DNA of 64,000 bases, taken from the NCBI RefSeq assembly GCF_051020765.1, contig NW_027469180.1, positions 62,001 to 126,000 of the forward strand, in the 5' to 3' direction. The position numbers were made by a program, and so were the translations under genes. Each line of letters opens with the position of its first letter. Position 1 is the stretch's first letter. Source of the stretch: Lasioglossum baleicum. Its lineage: Eukaryota; Arthropoda; Insecta; Hymenoptera; Halictidae. Below are positions 13,158 through 27,197 of this stretch, piece by piece. Under the pieces are notes generated by a model that was not told the DNA's origin, searched no databases, and worked only from the letters and a program-made list of their open reading frames with translations.

Positions 13158-16100
13158 CCAGAGAGTCGAATGGCTGAGTCAATAGCTTCACCTATAGTTG
13201 TGATTCCGGGGTCAAGCCTGATAATGCAGGAGTAAATCTGCTGGGCAGTATTGGCAATAGACACCTTAATTCTCGTTATGAACATTAAAGTAGAGCGTCA
13301 ATCCGTTTGAGAACGATACCAGTTGATATGATGTCAAACGTTCTAACGAAAGCCATACCCTCTGATTATATAACCGGCTGAATAGAGATTATTACATCGT
13401 GTCCAGTGAAATAAATTCGAGTCCATTTCAGTGACAGGCACCTCATCTTCATGAATGAATTAGAAGATCGGGGGTCAAATCGTTCTAGAAAGTCGCCATC
13501 TTCTCTGAGATACGAACATATTAGTCATTGGCGTCACCTATCCTGTGATTCCGAGAGTCGAACTAGGTATTACCGGAGTAAATCCGCTGCACTACGTTAG
13601 CAATAGACACCTTAATTCACGGTTTGAGTATTAAAATAGTTTGTCTAACCGTTTCAGATCGTTACCGATTGTTATCACCTTCCATGACATATGAAAACCT
13701 ATGGGAATAGCTTTACATATCCTGTGTTTCCGAGATTCATGCCAAGTATTCCTGGTGTAAATCTCCTGATCGGAATTGGCAATAGAAACACTATTTCACG
13801 TTTTGCATATTAAAGCAGACCGGCAAACCATTGTGAGTCGATGCACATTTGTGTAATGTTAAAAATTTTGCAGGTAGCCTTACCTTCGGAGATGCTAACC
13901 AGCATCCACGAAAGTTTATCTTCGCGTCCAAAGGAATAAATTAGTAAACATTTTAGTGTCTGTGACCTGAATTTCATGCATGAATTGGAATATCGAGGGG
14001 CAAACCGTTCTAGAACCTTATCATCTTATGTGAAATTCACACGTCTTAGTAAATTGCTGCAGCTGTCCTGTGATTCCGAGGTGAAAATCAGGAATTCCTG
14101 AAGTAAACACATTGAAAATAATTGGCAATATACACTATAAATAACGGTATGAATTTTAAAATAGAGCATCAAAGGGTTTGTGAATGTTACCTTCGGTATA
14201 AAGTCATACTTCTTACCGAATACATTATCTTCCTAGAACCTTACCCGCTTTGGCGTGTGCCATGCTTAGTGCTACGGAAACCAATTAGGAGCCATTATAG
14301 CAGACGGACAGCTTTCCTTCATTTATGAATAGCAAAATCGAGAGTCCAACCGATGGAGATCGATCCCACCATCCGTGAAAGTCGCACATGTAAGTCAATA
14401 GTTTACCAATGCTGTGATTGCGGGATTCAAACGGTGTACTCCGGGAATAAATGCGCGAAGAAGTTTTGGAAATACACACCTTAATTCTCGCTGTGAATAA
14501 TAAAGCGGAGAGTCGAACCGTGGAGAAACGATACGTATTTGAACTGAGTCAAACGCTTGTCCGAAGGCCTTGCTTCCGTGAAGCTAACCCGCTGTGTCAA
14601 GAGAATATCTTGGAGTCAGAGAAGCAAATTATTATACATTTTATGACAGGCATCTTTATATCATGTGTGAATTAAAAAATAGATGGCCAATCCGTTCGAG
14701 AACGTTACCACCCTCTTTGAGAGTCGAACGGTTAAGTCTATAGCTTCACTTGTCCTGTGATTCCTAGAGCTAAATCAGGTAATCCGGGGGTAAGTCGGCT
14801 GAAATTTGTGAGCAACTGACATCGTAATTCACGGTATGAATATTAATTTAGAGAGTCAAATCGACTAAGAACATTACCAATGCGCATAATGTCATACCTT
14901 TTATCGAATACCATAACTTCCGAGAATCCAACCCGCTGTAGCGCGTATCGTGCTTAATGTGCACGGTAACAAAATCTTAGAAATTTTAACGGCCGAGCAT
15001 CACATGTTTGTATGCAAACAGCTATATCGGGGGCCAAGGCGTTCGAGAAAGATACCACCTGCTGTGAGCGACGAACGGCAAAGTGAATTGCTTCCTCTAT
15101 CCAGTGATTCGGATAGTCAAACCAGGTATTCCTGAAGTAAACCCGCTTTAAAGTATTGGCAATAGACGCTCTACATCACAGTCTAAATATTAAAGTGGAG
15201 CGTCAGAGCGTTTTGGAGCGTTCCCAGTTGGTCTAAAGTCACACATTCTACTGATGACCTGACAGAATCTAACCAGCAGATTCGAAAGAATAACTTCGTA
15301 TTCATAGAATGAAATTAGTCTTCATTTCGGTGACGGGTTCCTGAATTACGTGTCTGAATTAGACGGAAGGGGGTCAAGCCGATCGAGAACGTTGCTACCA
15401 TCTGTAAGAGACGAACGGCTACGTCAGTAGCTTCACCTACCTTGCGATTCCGAGAGTCATGCCTGGTATTACTGAAGTAAATACGCTGTTCACTATTGGC
15501 AATGGACTCCTTAATTCACGGTTTGAATGTTAAAGGACAGAGTATAAACCTTGAAGAACGTTACCTATTCGTCTAATGTCAAAAGTCCTGTCGCAGGCAT
15601 TACCTTTCGATAACCTAACACTGTGAATCGAGAGTATAACTTCGTGCTCAGGGATACAAAATTAGTATTCATTGTAATTACGGACATCTTACTTTTATGT
15701 ATGCATGAGAAGATCGGTAGGCAATCCGTTCCAGAAAGTTAAGACCTTCTTTGTGAAATCGCATATCTAACACAATAGCTTCACCTATCCTGTGGTTCCG
15801 GGAGTCTAACTCTGTATATCTGAAGTCCATCCGCTGAACAGTAATGGCTGTGGACACCTTAATTCACGTTCTGACTATTAAAATAGAACGTGAATCCACT
15901 TGGGAATGTTACCAGCTCGTATAAAGCCAAACACTTTACCGAAGGCGCTACCGTCCGCGTACATCACCGGCTTCATCGAGAGTATAACAACTCGGTGTTC
16001 AGCGAGTGAAATTAGTATTCATTTCAGTGACAGGCACCTTAACTTCATTTATGAATTAGAACTTCGAGGGTGATACCGTTCGCGAACGTTACCCCCTTCT

Positions 16101-19100
16101 GTGATATGCGAACAGCTGAGTCAGTGGCTTCACATATCCTGTGTCTCCGACAGTCATACCAGGTATTCCAGAAGTAAGTCCGCGGAACAGCATTGGCAAT
16201 AGACACCTTAATTCATGGTTTGAATATTAATGTTTGCCGTCAAACTGTTTGAGAACGCTACCAATTCGTATCAATTCATTCCGTTTACAAAATGTCTTAC
16301 CTTCGGAGAACATAACCCGCTGCATCTGGAGAATAACTTCGTGTTCAGAGAACCAAGTTAGTATACCGTATAGTGACGGGAACATCAAGTTCATGAATGA
16401 ATTAAATGATCGAGTGTCAGACCTTTCGATCCAGTCACCACCTTCTTGGAGAGTCGGGTAGCTAAGTCAATAGCTTCACCCATCCTCCGATTCCGAATGT
16501 CGAGCCAGGGAGTCCGAGAATTAATCTGCTGAACTGTATTGGCAGTTCATAAAAGTCAATAGTACCACTTATCCTGCGATTCCGATAGCCAAACGAGGTA
16601 CTCAAGGAGTAAATCCGCTCAACAGTATTGGAAATAGACACCTGAATGTACGGTTTGAATATTTAAATTGGCCGTCAAGCTGTTTGGGAACTTATCCCAT
16701 TATTATCAAGTCAAACGTTTGACCGAAGGCCTTACCTTCCACGAACCTCACCAGCTTCATCCAGAGTATAAGTTCGTGATCAGAGATGGGAATTAGTATT
16801 CATTTCAGGACGGGCAACTTAACTTCGCTTAAGATTTTCAAGGTTCGAGGGTCAAACAGCTCTGGAACCTTGCCGCCTTCTGTGTGACACGGATTTCTAT
16901 ATGAATAGCGTAACATATCCTGAGATTCCGAGAGTGGAACCGGGTATTCCGGAAGTAAGTCCACTGAATAGCATTGGCATTCGACACCTTAATTGACAGT
17001 CTGAATTATAAAGTAGAGCTTGGACCCGTACGAGAACGTTACCTATTGCTATAAAGTCAAACGTTTTACCGAAAACCCTACCGCCAGAGGAGCTAACTCG
17101 CTGTAGCGTGTGTCTTGCTTAATGTTCACAGAAACGAATGAGTAGACATGTTAGCAGACGGGCACCACATTTTCATGTATAAACAGCAAAATCGAGAGTT
17201 AAACCTAAGTCAACAGCTGCTACATATACCATGTAATTCCAGGAGTCAAACCACGTATTTCGGGAGTAAATACGTTAAACAGTTTTAGCAATATACACCC
17301 CTTCCGGAGTATGAATAGTAATGTAGAGAGTCAAACCGTGGGGAACATTACGTCAGTTAAGGAGTCATACTTTTAAATGAAGGTCTTAACATGCGGCAAG
17401 ATAGTGCGCCGCAGCGAGTATGTTGCTTAGTGTTAACGGAAACAAATTAGTATAAACTGGAGTGAAAGTCACCATAGCTTCATGAATGAATAAGAAGATC
17501 GAGTGTCCAAACGGTCGAGAACGTGTCCACCTTCTTCGAGAGTTGATAGGCTGAGTGAACAGTTTAAACCGTTCTGTTGTTCCTCATAGTCACGCCTGGT
17601 ATTCGAGGTGTAAGTCCTCTGAACAGTATCTGCAATAGATACCTTAATTCACGGCATGAATATCACAGTAGTGATTCCTAGGGCCAAACGAGTTATTCCG
17701 GGAGTATGTCCGCAGAACTGTATTGGCAATAGGAACCATAATTCTCAGTTTGAATAGTAAAGTAGCGTCAAACCGTTTGGGAGCATTGCCAATAATAAAG
17801 TTACAAAATAATAAAGAATAAAATCAAGCACTTTGCCGATGGCCTTACCTTCGGAGAATCTGACCCGCCGTTTCCGCATTATAACATCGTGTTCAGAGGA
17901 TCAAACTAGTAAAAATTCTAGTTACGCGGTGCTTAATTTCATTATGAATATGAATATCGAGCGTCAAACCGTTTGAGCATCGATCGGCTACGTCAATAGC
18001 TTCACCCATCCTGTGCTTCCGAGAGTCAAACCAGGTATTCGAGGAGTAAATCATATGATAGTACGGGCAATAGACACCTTAATGCCGTGTATGAATATTA
18101 AAGAGGAGACCAAGACCGTGGACGAACATTACCAAATCGTATGAAGCCATTCTTTTTACCGAACAACTTTTCTCCCGAGAACCTAACACGCTTTAGCGAG
18201 TATCTCGCTTATTGTCCAGGGTAACGAATTCGTGGACACGTTAGTGAAAGGACATGACATTCATGTGTATAAATATCAACATCGACAGTCAAAGCGTTTG
18301 AGAACGTTACCACCTCCCTTGAGCGTTGCACAGCTAAATCATTAGCTTCACAAATCCTGTGATTCCGAAAGTCAACCCAGATATTCCGGGAGTAAATCCG
18401 CTGTATACCAATGGCAATGGGCACCTTATTTCGCTGTTGGTAAATTAAAGTAGAGCGTCCAGCCGTTTGGGAACGCTACAAATTTGTATAACATCATACT
18501 TCATACAGGATACCTTACGTTCAGAGAAAATACACTGCTGTATCCTGGGTGTAACTTTGTGTGCATAGAAACAAATTAGTACAAATTTTAGCAGACGCGC
18601 CCCTCAATTTCATGTATGAATAAGAAGACCGCGTGTCAAACCCTTCGAGAACGTTGCCACCTTCTCTGAGAGCCGAGCAACTAAGTCAACAGCTTCACCT
18701 ATCCTGTCATATCGAAAGTCGAAACGGGTATTTCGGATGCAAATGCGCTGAACAGTTTTGTTCTGGTCACCTTAATCAGCGGTTTGAATATTAATGTGGG
18801 GGGGTCAAACCATCGGAGAACATTACCAGTTTATATAAAGGCAATCTTTTTACAGAATAATTTACATTCAGTGAACCTAACCCGCTGTAACGAGAGTGTA
18901 ACTTCGTAATAATAGAAACGAATTAGTATACATTAGAGTGACGGACAGTTTAATTTATTGTTTTCATTAAAAGATCGAAAGTCAAACCGTTCGATCACGA
19001 TACCACCTTCTTTGAGAATCGGACGGCAATGTCAATTGCTTCATCCATCCGGTGATTCCGGGAGCCAAACCAGGAATTTTTGGTGCAAGTCCGCTTAAGA

Positions 19101-21168
19101 GTTATGGCAATAGACACCTTAATTAACGGTTTGAATATTACAGTAGAGCGTCAAACCATTTGAGAGCGTTACCAATTGGTATAATATGAAACGCTTTACC
19201 GATGGTACTACCTCCGCGAATATCACCTGCCTCATCGAGAATATAACTTCGTGTTCAGGGAAAGAAGTTAATATTCATTTTAGTGACGGGCACCGTAACT
19301 TCATGTGCGAATTAGGTGATCGACGTTCAAACCATTCGAGATCGTTACCACCTTTTTTGCGACTGGAAGGGCTAAGTCAATAGCTTTTCCTATCCCGTGA
19401 TTCCGAAAGACAGAGGAAGAATTCCGGGAGTAAATCCGTTATACCGTATTGGCATCGTACACCCTATTTCATAGTATAAATATTAATGTCCAGCGTCAAA
19501 GCTTTGTAGGAGGTTACGTATTGATATCGAGTCAGGCATCATAGAAAGGCCTTATCTTCTGAAATGCGAATCCGCTGAATCAAGAGTATATCTTTGTGTT
19601 CAGAGGTCAAATTAGTATACATTTTAGTGACGGGCACTTTCATTTCATGTATGAATTAGATGGTCGTGTGTCAAACCTTTCGAGAACGATACCACCATCT
19701 TTGGGCGCCGAACAACTAAGTCAATAGCTTAGTCTATCCTATGACTACAAGAGGAAAACCAGTTATTACGGGATTGAATGCACTGTACAGTACTGGAATA
19801 GACAATATAATTCACGGTTTGAATTTAAAGTAGGGACTCAAAAATTATGAGAATGTTACCAATTGGTATATATTCAAACGCATTATTGATGGCCCCATCC
19901 ACCAAAAGCCTATCCCGTTGTATTGAGAGTATAACATCGTATTCGGGAAAACAAATTAATTTACAATTTATTGACGGTCACCTTAATTTCATGTATTAAT
20001 TAGAAGATCGAGGGTAAAACCGTTCGTGATCATTAGCACCGTAGTTGAGAATCGAACGCCATAGTTATTAGCTTCGCCTATCCAATGATTCCGAGAGTAG
20101 AATCAGGTACTCCGGGAGTAAATGCGCCGAAAATTATTGGCATTAGGCACCTGAACTCACCGTATGAGTATTAAAGTACAGAGTCCAACCGCTGGATGAA
20201 CGTTACCAATTGGTATAAGGTCATACACAATACCGGATACCATACCTTTCGTGAACATAACCCGCTGTATCGAGATTATAACTCAATGCTGAGAGAAGCA
20301 AACTAGTACATATTTTAGAGCCGGAAACCTTATTTGCATACATGGATAAAAAAATCATGAGTAAATGCTTTCGAGAATGTTGCCACATTCCTAGAGATTC
20401 GAACGGCTAAGTCAATAGCTTCACCTATCGTGTGATTCCGAGAGTCAAACCAGGTACTTCGGGAGTAAATGACCAGTACAGTATTTCCAATAAACGCCTT
20501 ACTTCACGGTATGAATAATAAAGGAGACCGCCATACTGTTGTGCAATGTTACTTATTCCAATAAAGTCAATCCTTCTACAGAAGGCCTTACCATCCGAGA
20601 AGCTGACTCCACATATCGAGGGTATTACTTCTTGTTCAGAGACGCAGATTAGCATACATTATGGTCACATGCTCCTTAATTACAATTATGAATTTGAAGA
20701 TCGAGTGTCAAACCGCTCGATAACGTTGGCCCCATCTGTTACAGTCAAAAGATTATGGCAAAGCTTGATATATCCAGGCATTGAGAGAGCGAAACCAGGA
20801 ATTCCTGGTCTAATCCGCTGAACAGTATTGGCAATAGACAGCTTATTTCACGGTAGGAATAATAATGCAGATCATCAAACCGTTGTAGAGCTTTACCTAC
20901 TCGTATAGAGTCAAACATTTAACCGAAGTCCTTACCTTCCTAGAAGTTAACATGCTGTATGGAGGGTGTGGCTTCGTGTTCAGAGAAGCAAGTTAGTAGC
21001 AATTTTAGTGACAGGCACCATAATTTCATCTATTATTTATAAGGTCTAAGGTCAAACCGTTCGGCAACGTTACCACTTTCTTCTAGACACGAACAGCTAA
21101 GTCTATAGCGTGACGTATTCAAATATTCTAAGAGTCAAACCATGTATTCCCGGAGTAAATGTTACTAA
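13158..21168 (+). repeat. Sat-A tandem array, plus orientation, block 3
   Basis: About 23 diverged 346-bp monomers in plus orientation. The left switch falls where ggtgtctactctcaatac of a minus monomer meets ccttccagagagtcgaatgg of a plus monomer. Between 16,540 and 18,000 the array is irregular. At 17,206 a half-monomer lacks about 45 bp. At 17,666 the end of one half jumps back to tgattcctag of a neighbour. At 17,975 the gtttgagcatcg of the second half joins directly to gatcggctacgtcaatagc of the first. These joins are as expected from recombination between the two related halves. No gene is supported. Confidence 0.92.
17793..17828. other. Short A-rich insertion inside a Sat-A monomer
   Basis: Between gagcattgccaa and tcaagcactttgccg, where other monomers simply read ttggtataaag, this monomer carries about 20-30 extra bases. 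They consist almost only of A and T and repeat the word aataaag. It could be replication slippage or a tiny filler at a repaired break. No target-site duplication is evident. Confidence 0.5.
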
Positions 21169-22088
21169 ATTGCTACCTTGAACACTGAGCAATCACACTT
21201 GCTGCAGCGGTTTGTGCTTCTCGGAAGGCATAGCCCTCTGTAAAAAGTTTGACTCTAAATTAAAAGATAAACCTCTATAACCGTTGGACGCTCTACCTTC
21301 TTATTCATAACGTGAAATATGCTGTCTATTGCCAGTATTGTACAGCGGATGTGCTCCCGGAATACCTGGCTTTACTTTCGGAATCACAGGATAGCAGATG
21401 CTATTAGCCGTTCCACTCTCAGGCGAACGTGGCAAAGGACTCAACGGTTTGACCCGAGATCTTCTAATTCATTCACGGATCAGTGGTGCCCGTCTATATT
21501 ATGTATACTAATGTGCTCCTCTGGTCACAAAGTAATACTCTCGATGCAGCGTGTGATGTTCGCGGAAGGTGAGGCCTTCGGTAAAACGTTTGACTTTACG
21601 CTAATTGGTAACGATATTATACGGTTGGCCGCTCTACATTAATATTCAAACCGTCAATTAAGGTGTCTATTGCCAATACTGTTCAGCGGCCTTAGTTCAG
21701 GAATACCTGGTTTGTCTCTACCAATCATAGGATAGGTGAAGCCATTGGCGTAGCGGTTAGGGTCTAACAGAAGGTGGCAACGTTCCCGAGCTATTTGATG
21801 CACGATCTTCTAATATATACATGAATTTAATGTGCCCGTCACTGAAATTAATACTAACTTCCTTCTCAGAACCCGAAGTTATAGTCTCGATGGCGCCGTT
21901 CAGATTCGCGGAAGTAAACACCTCCGGTAAACGTTTGACTTTCTACAAATCGGTATCGTTCTCAAACGGCTTGACAGCCTATTTTAATATTCAAGCCGTG
22001 AATTAATGTGTTTTTTGCTAATACCTTTCAGCGGATTTACGCCAGGAACACCTGCTTATACTCATGCTATCACAGGATAGATGATGTT
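21169..22088 (-). repeat. Sat-A, minus orientation, block 4a (left of Sat-B)
   Basis: Just under three minus-oriented Sat-A monomers follow a switch at about 21,160-21,172, where a plus monomer ending at cccggagtaaat meets a minus monomer beginning near gaacactgagcaatcac. The block ends in cacaggatagatgatgttat, which corresponds to the canonical minus-strand phrase cacaggataggtgaagctat. The phrase resumes at about 22,888 after Sat-B, so blocks 4a and 4b are one array interrupted by an insertion. Confidence 0.9.
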
Positions 22089-22887
22089 ATGTCGAGGTCT
22101 TGTAGTTGTGCACGGCAGCTCGAAGCGGCATTACTGTATGGCTTCAGTCAATTCCTTATCCAGGATTTCGTACCATATGCATTCTGTCACAGTTTTCTGT
22201 TTATTTATAGATACTGCAATTTACTGTTGTTAAATTTTCGTTCTTGTTCGAAATTTTCAATTTTTATATTGAAAAATAGTATTTCTTAGTAAAAGTGCCT
22301 TAGAAATTAGATGAATGTACGTTTGTGACATTATCATGCTGAAAATAATGTTATTTTACATGATTGTCTCCATTCGAACCTACGGTGCCAGTGTAACACG
22401 ACGGTCGATGCCTTGTAGTTGTGTACGGCAGAGCAGAGCAGCAGTACTGAGTGATCATCGATAATTTCTCTATCTTAGATATTGTACCGCATGCATTTTA
22501 TCCAGTCTGCATTTATTTATATATTCTGTGATTTGCTGTTACGATATTTTCGATTTTCTTCGATATTTTCAATTTTTCGTCGAAAAAATTGTGTTTGATA
22601 GTAAAAGCACCTTTGGAATTTGTTGTGTCTACATGTATGACATTATTATGTTGACCCTATTCGAATTTAATATGACTGTCTGTATACGTACCTACACTGC
22701 CGGAGAGACACTAATGGCGATGTCCTGTATTTGCGTACGACAGATCGAAGTGGCACTACTGGAGCGTCGTAGTTAATATAGTTAAACATAATTTTGTATG
22801 GTATGCATTTAATCCCGGTGATCCATTTATTTAATCATTCAGTAATTGACTGCTTTCATATCTTCGATTTTTTTTCAAAATTGTCAA
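22089..22887. repeat. Sat-B: 312-bp tandem repeat, about 2.5 copies
   Basis: This is a different sequence from Sat-A. Copies start near 22,091, 22,404 and 22,716 with variants of gatgccttgtagttgtgtacg, giving periods of 313 and 312 bp; the third copy is cut off at about 170 bp. Each copy holds a G+C-mixed head and an A+T-rich tail, with an inverted motif of the type attttcaattttt-attgaaaaat. Short ORFs of 80-90 codons here have low-complexity, Phe/Tyr-rich translations and no family resemblance. The array splits a Sat-A monomer at one point: ttat on the left and ctattgac on the right are both parts of the same phrase gaagctattgac. That indicates insertion into Sat-A, possibly with a 4-base target duplication. 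Confidence 0.85.
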
Positions 22888-25800
22888 TTTTCCTATTGAC
22901 ATTGCCGTTCGACTCTCAGAGTGGGTGCTAAAGTTCTCAAACTGTTTGGCTCTCCATTATGTCTTCATTCATGGAAATGTGGTGCCCGTCAGCTACTATG
23001 TCTACTAATTTGTTTCCGTGAACAATAACCAAGGCACTCGCTGCAGCGCGTTAGGTTCTCGGAAGTGATGCTATTCTGCTGGAAGTATGACTGCATTCGA
23101 ATTGGTAATATCCTCCAACGGTTTGACTCCCCATTTTAATGTTCATTCCGTGAATTAAGGTGTCCATTGCCCATATTGCCCAAAGAATTTACTGGCGCAA
23201 TACCTGAACTGACTCTCGGAATCATAGGATTGGTGAATATATTGACTCTGACGTTCGGTCCCCAACGAGTGCGTTATCGACGCCGAAAAGTTTGGCCATC
23301 GATATTCTAATTCATACATGAAGTTAATATGCCAGTCACTAAAATGCATACTAATTTGATTCTCCGAACACGAAGATATAATGACGATACAGCTTGTCAG
23401 CTTCTCGGAAGGTATGGCCTCTGGTATACAGTTTGGATCGATATCAATACGAACGTCCTGCAAAGGTTTGCCATTGGACTATAATATTTACACCATAAAA
23501 TAGCGTGTACGATGCCAATACTGTATAGCGGATTTACTCCCGGAACTCTTGCTTTGACTTTCGGAATCACAGGGTAGCTGAAGCTATTGACGTAGCCGTT
23601 CATTTCTCAGAGAGTGTGGTAACGATCTCGAACGGTTTGACCATAGATATTCTAAGGCATTCGGTGAAACGATTGACTTCATAACATTTAACATCGTTCT
23701 CACGCGGCGTGACGCTCTATTTTAATATTCAGGGCGAAAATTAAGGTATCTAATGCGAATCCACTTCAGCGTATTTACTCTCGGATTACCTGCTTGACTC
23801 CCGGAATCGCAGGATTGGCGAATTATTTGACTTGGCCGTTCGTCTCTCACAGAGAGTGGTAACATTCTCGAACGGTTTGATACTCGATCTTCTAATTCGC
23901 ACATAAAGTTAAGGGTCCCGTCACTAACATGTGTAGTAATTTGCTTCCGTGAACACGAAATTCTGCTCTCAATGCACCGTGTTCGGTTCTGGGTGGGTAA
24001 GGGCTTCGGTAAAAGATTTGACTTTATACCAATAGGTAACGTTCTCAAACGGTTTCACGTTCTACTTTAATATTTAAACCCACAATTAAGGTGTGGATTG
24101 CCAATAGTGTACAGCGGATTTACTACAGGAACTCCAGGCTTGATTATCGCAATCACAGTATAGGTAGAGTTACTGACTTAGCCGTTCGACTCTCACCGAA
24201 GGTGGTAACGTTATCGAACGGTTTGACCCTCGAACTTTTAATTCATTCACGAAGATGCGGTGCCCCTCACTGAAATGAAGACTAATTTCTTTCGCTGAAC
24301 ACGAAGTTAAACACTCGATACAGTGGGTTTGGCTCGCGGAAGGTAAAACTATCTGCAAAATGTTTGACACTATACCAATAGGTAACGTTCCAACCAGCGT
24401 TGACGCTCTACTTTATTGTTCATACCATGAATTAAAGGGTCCATTGGTATTACTTCAGTGTGGATTGTCTCGTGGAATACCTCGTTTGACTGTCGCAGTA
24501 ACAGGATCGGTGAAGGTACAGACTTAGCGGTTTCACCCTCAAGGAAGTTTGCATCAGTTTCGAACATTTTGAATCAGATTTTCCTGTCCACATATGAAAT
24601 TGAGGTGCCCGTCACTAAACTGTGTGCTAATTCGTTCCGCTGAACACGCTGCTATACTCACGATGCAGCCGGATATATTCTCGGATGGTTATGTATCCGC
24701 TAGAGATTTCGACGTTATAACATTTGGTAACATTCTCATACGGTCTGGCTCCCAATTTTAATACTCACACCGTGAATTAATGTTACCACTGACGATACTA
24801 TTCAGCTGATTTACTCCTGTAATACCAGGTTTGACTCTCGGAATCACAGGATAGGATTGACTCCGCTGTACGACTCTCATAGATGGTGTTGACGTTCACG
24901 AACGGTTTGACACTAGATCTTCCATTTCATATATAAAACTAAGATGCCCGTCATTAATATTTATACTGATGTGTGTCCCTGATCACGAAGTTATAATGTC
25001 GATACAGCGGGTTACCTTCCCAGAAAGTTAGGCATTCCGTAATAGGTTTGTCTCTATACTAGTAGGTGACGTTTTACATCGGTATGAAACTGTACATTAC
25101 TATTTATACTGCGAATTCAGGTCTCTATTGCCAATACCATACTGCGGATATACTCTCGGAATTTCTGGTCCCCCCCTCAGCATAACAGGATAGGTGAAGT
25201 TAGTGACATAGCAGCCTTACTCTAAAAGAAGGTGCTAACGATCTCGAAGAGTTTGACTCCCGATTTTGCTATTCATACGCGAAACAGAGGTGTCCGCCTG
25301 CTGAAATGTCTACACATTTCTTTCCGTGGACACTAAGCTAGAATCTCGCTACACAGGGTTAGGTTCCCGGAACGTAAGGTATTGTGGAAAAAGTATTACT
25401 TTATTTTAATTGATTATGTCTCCGGCGGTTTGACTCAGTACCTTAATATTTATACCGTTAATTATGGTATGTATGGCCAATACGCTTCAGCGGATGTACT
25501 CCCGGAATACCTGGTTTCACATTCGCACGCACAGGATAGCTGAAGCTACTGACTTGGCCGTTCGTCTCTCACAGATTGTGGTATCGCTCTCGATCGGTCT
25601 AACACCCGATATTCTAATTCATACACAAAGTTAAGGTGCTCGTCACTGAAATGAAGACGAATTGCTTTCCCTGAACTCCAAGGTATAGTCTCGATGCAGA
25701 GGGTAAGGTCATCACTAAAACCTTTGACAATATACCAATATGTAACTTTCTACAAGGGATAGACACAGCACCTGAATATTCATACCGTGAATTCAGGTGT

Positions 25801-27197
25801 CCATTGCCAATAGTGTACAGTTTGTTATCTCTCGGAATGCCTGGATTGTCCTTCGGAATCACTGAACAGGTGAAACTACTCACTTATCCGCTCGACTCTC
25901 AAAGACGGCGGTAAAATACACGAACTGTTGGACCCTCGACATTCTAAATCATTCCGGAAATTATGATGCCAGTCATTGAAATGACAGAGCACCATGTTAT
26001 ACTCTCGATCATTGCGTTATGCTTTCGGCGGGTAAAGTTTCCAGTAACACGTTTGTCTTCATACGAATTCGATAACGTTCACAACCGGATTGACGCCCTA
26101 CCTCCATATTCACACCGTAAATTAAGGTGCCTAATTCCAATAATATTCAGCGGACTTACTCCCGGAATACATGGCTTGTCACTCGGAATCACTGGTGAGG
26201 TGCAGCTATTGACTTAGCGACAGTCAAAAGTGGTCAACACGTTCTCGAACGGTTTGACTCTCGATCTTGTTATTCATACATGAAAATAAGGTGTCCGTCT
26301 GCCAAAATGTCTTCTAATTTGCATCCGTGAACACTAGGCATGGCACTTCGTCCAGCGGATTAAGTTCTCGGAAGATAATGTATTCGGTTAAAAGAATGAC
26401 ATTATAGCCATTGGTAATGTTCTACGACAATTTGCCTCCCTACTTTAATACCCATGGCGTGTATTAGGGTGTCTATTGCCAACACTATTCAGGGTATTTA
26501 CGCCAGGAATACCTTGTTTGGCTCTAGAAATCACATGATGTGTCTCGCTCGGTTTGTCACCCGATCTTCCATTTAATTAATGAAATTATGGTGCCCGATG
26601 CAAAAATGTATATTCATTTGATCCTCTGAGCACCTTGTTATGCACTCGACACAGAGCGTTATGCTTTCGTACGGTGAGGCCGTCAATATAACGTTTGACA
26701 TTATACCAACTGCAAACGTTCTCAAACGGTCTTTAGCATTATTTTAGTATCTACCCTTCAATTATGGTGTCCATTGCCAATTCTGTTCTGCGGATTTACT
26801 CACGGATTACCTGGTTGGGCTCTTGGAATCGCAGGGTAGGTGAAGCTATTGACGTAGCGGTTTGTCTCTCACAGGCGGTGGTAACGTTCTCGAACAGTTT
26901 GAACCTCGATCTTCCTATTCATTTTGAGTTTAAGGTCCTCGCAATTAAAATGTTTCTGATGCGCTTCCCTGAACACGTAGCTATACTCTCGATACAGCGG
27001 GTTAGCTTCTCGGACGGTAACCCATTCGGTAGAACGATAGACTTTATTGCAATTAGTAACGTCCTCAATCAGTTTGTCTCCATTTTAATATTCAAACTGT
27101 GAATTCAGGTATAAGTTGTCAATACGGTTCAGTGGATTTACTCCCGGGATACCTGGATTGACTCTAGGAATCGGAGGATTGGTGAAGCTGTTGACTT
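22888..27197 (-). repeat. Sat-A, minus orientation, block 4b (right of Sat-B)
   Basis: The minus array resumes with ctattgacattgccgttcg, exactly where the monomer was interrupted on the other side of Sat-B. At about 23,655 a monomer has lost roughly a third of its length: tagatattctaa joins directly to ggcattcggtgaaacg. The rarer monomer type (cactaagc-aggcactcgct) appears at about 23,022, 25,331 and 26,331. The block ends at about 27,197, where gacttacc of a minus monomer abuts taccgcgaaacaaaccc of a plus monomer. No gene is supported. Confidence 0.9.

Noticed and set aside
22008..22776. Short frames of 82-93 codons at the Sat-B array
   Set aside because: They follow the 312-bp repeat, are low-complexity and differ between copies.
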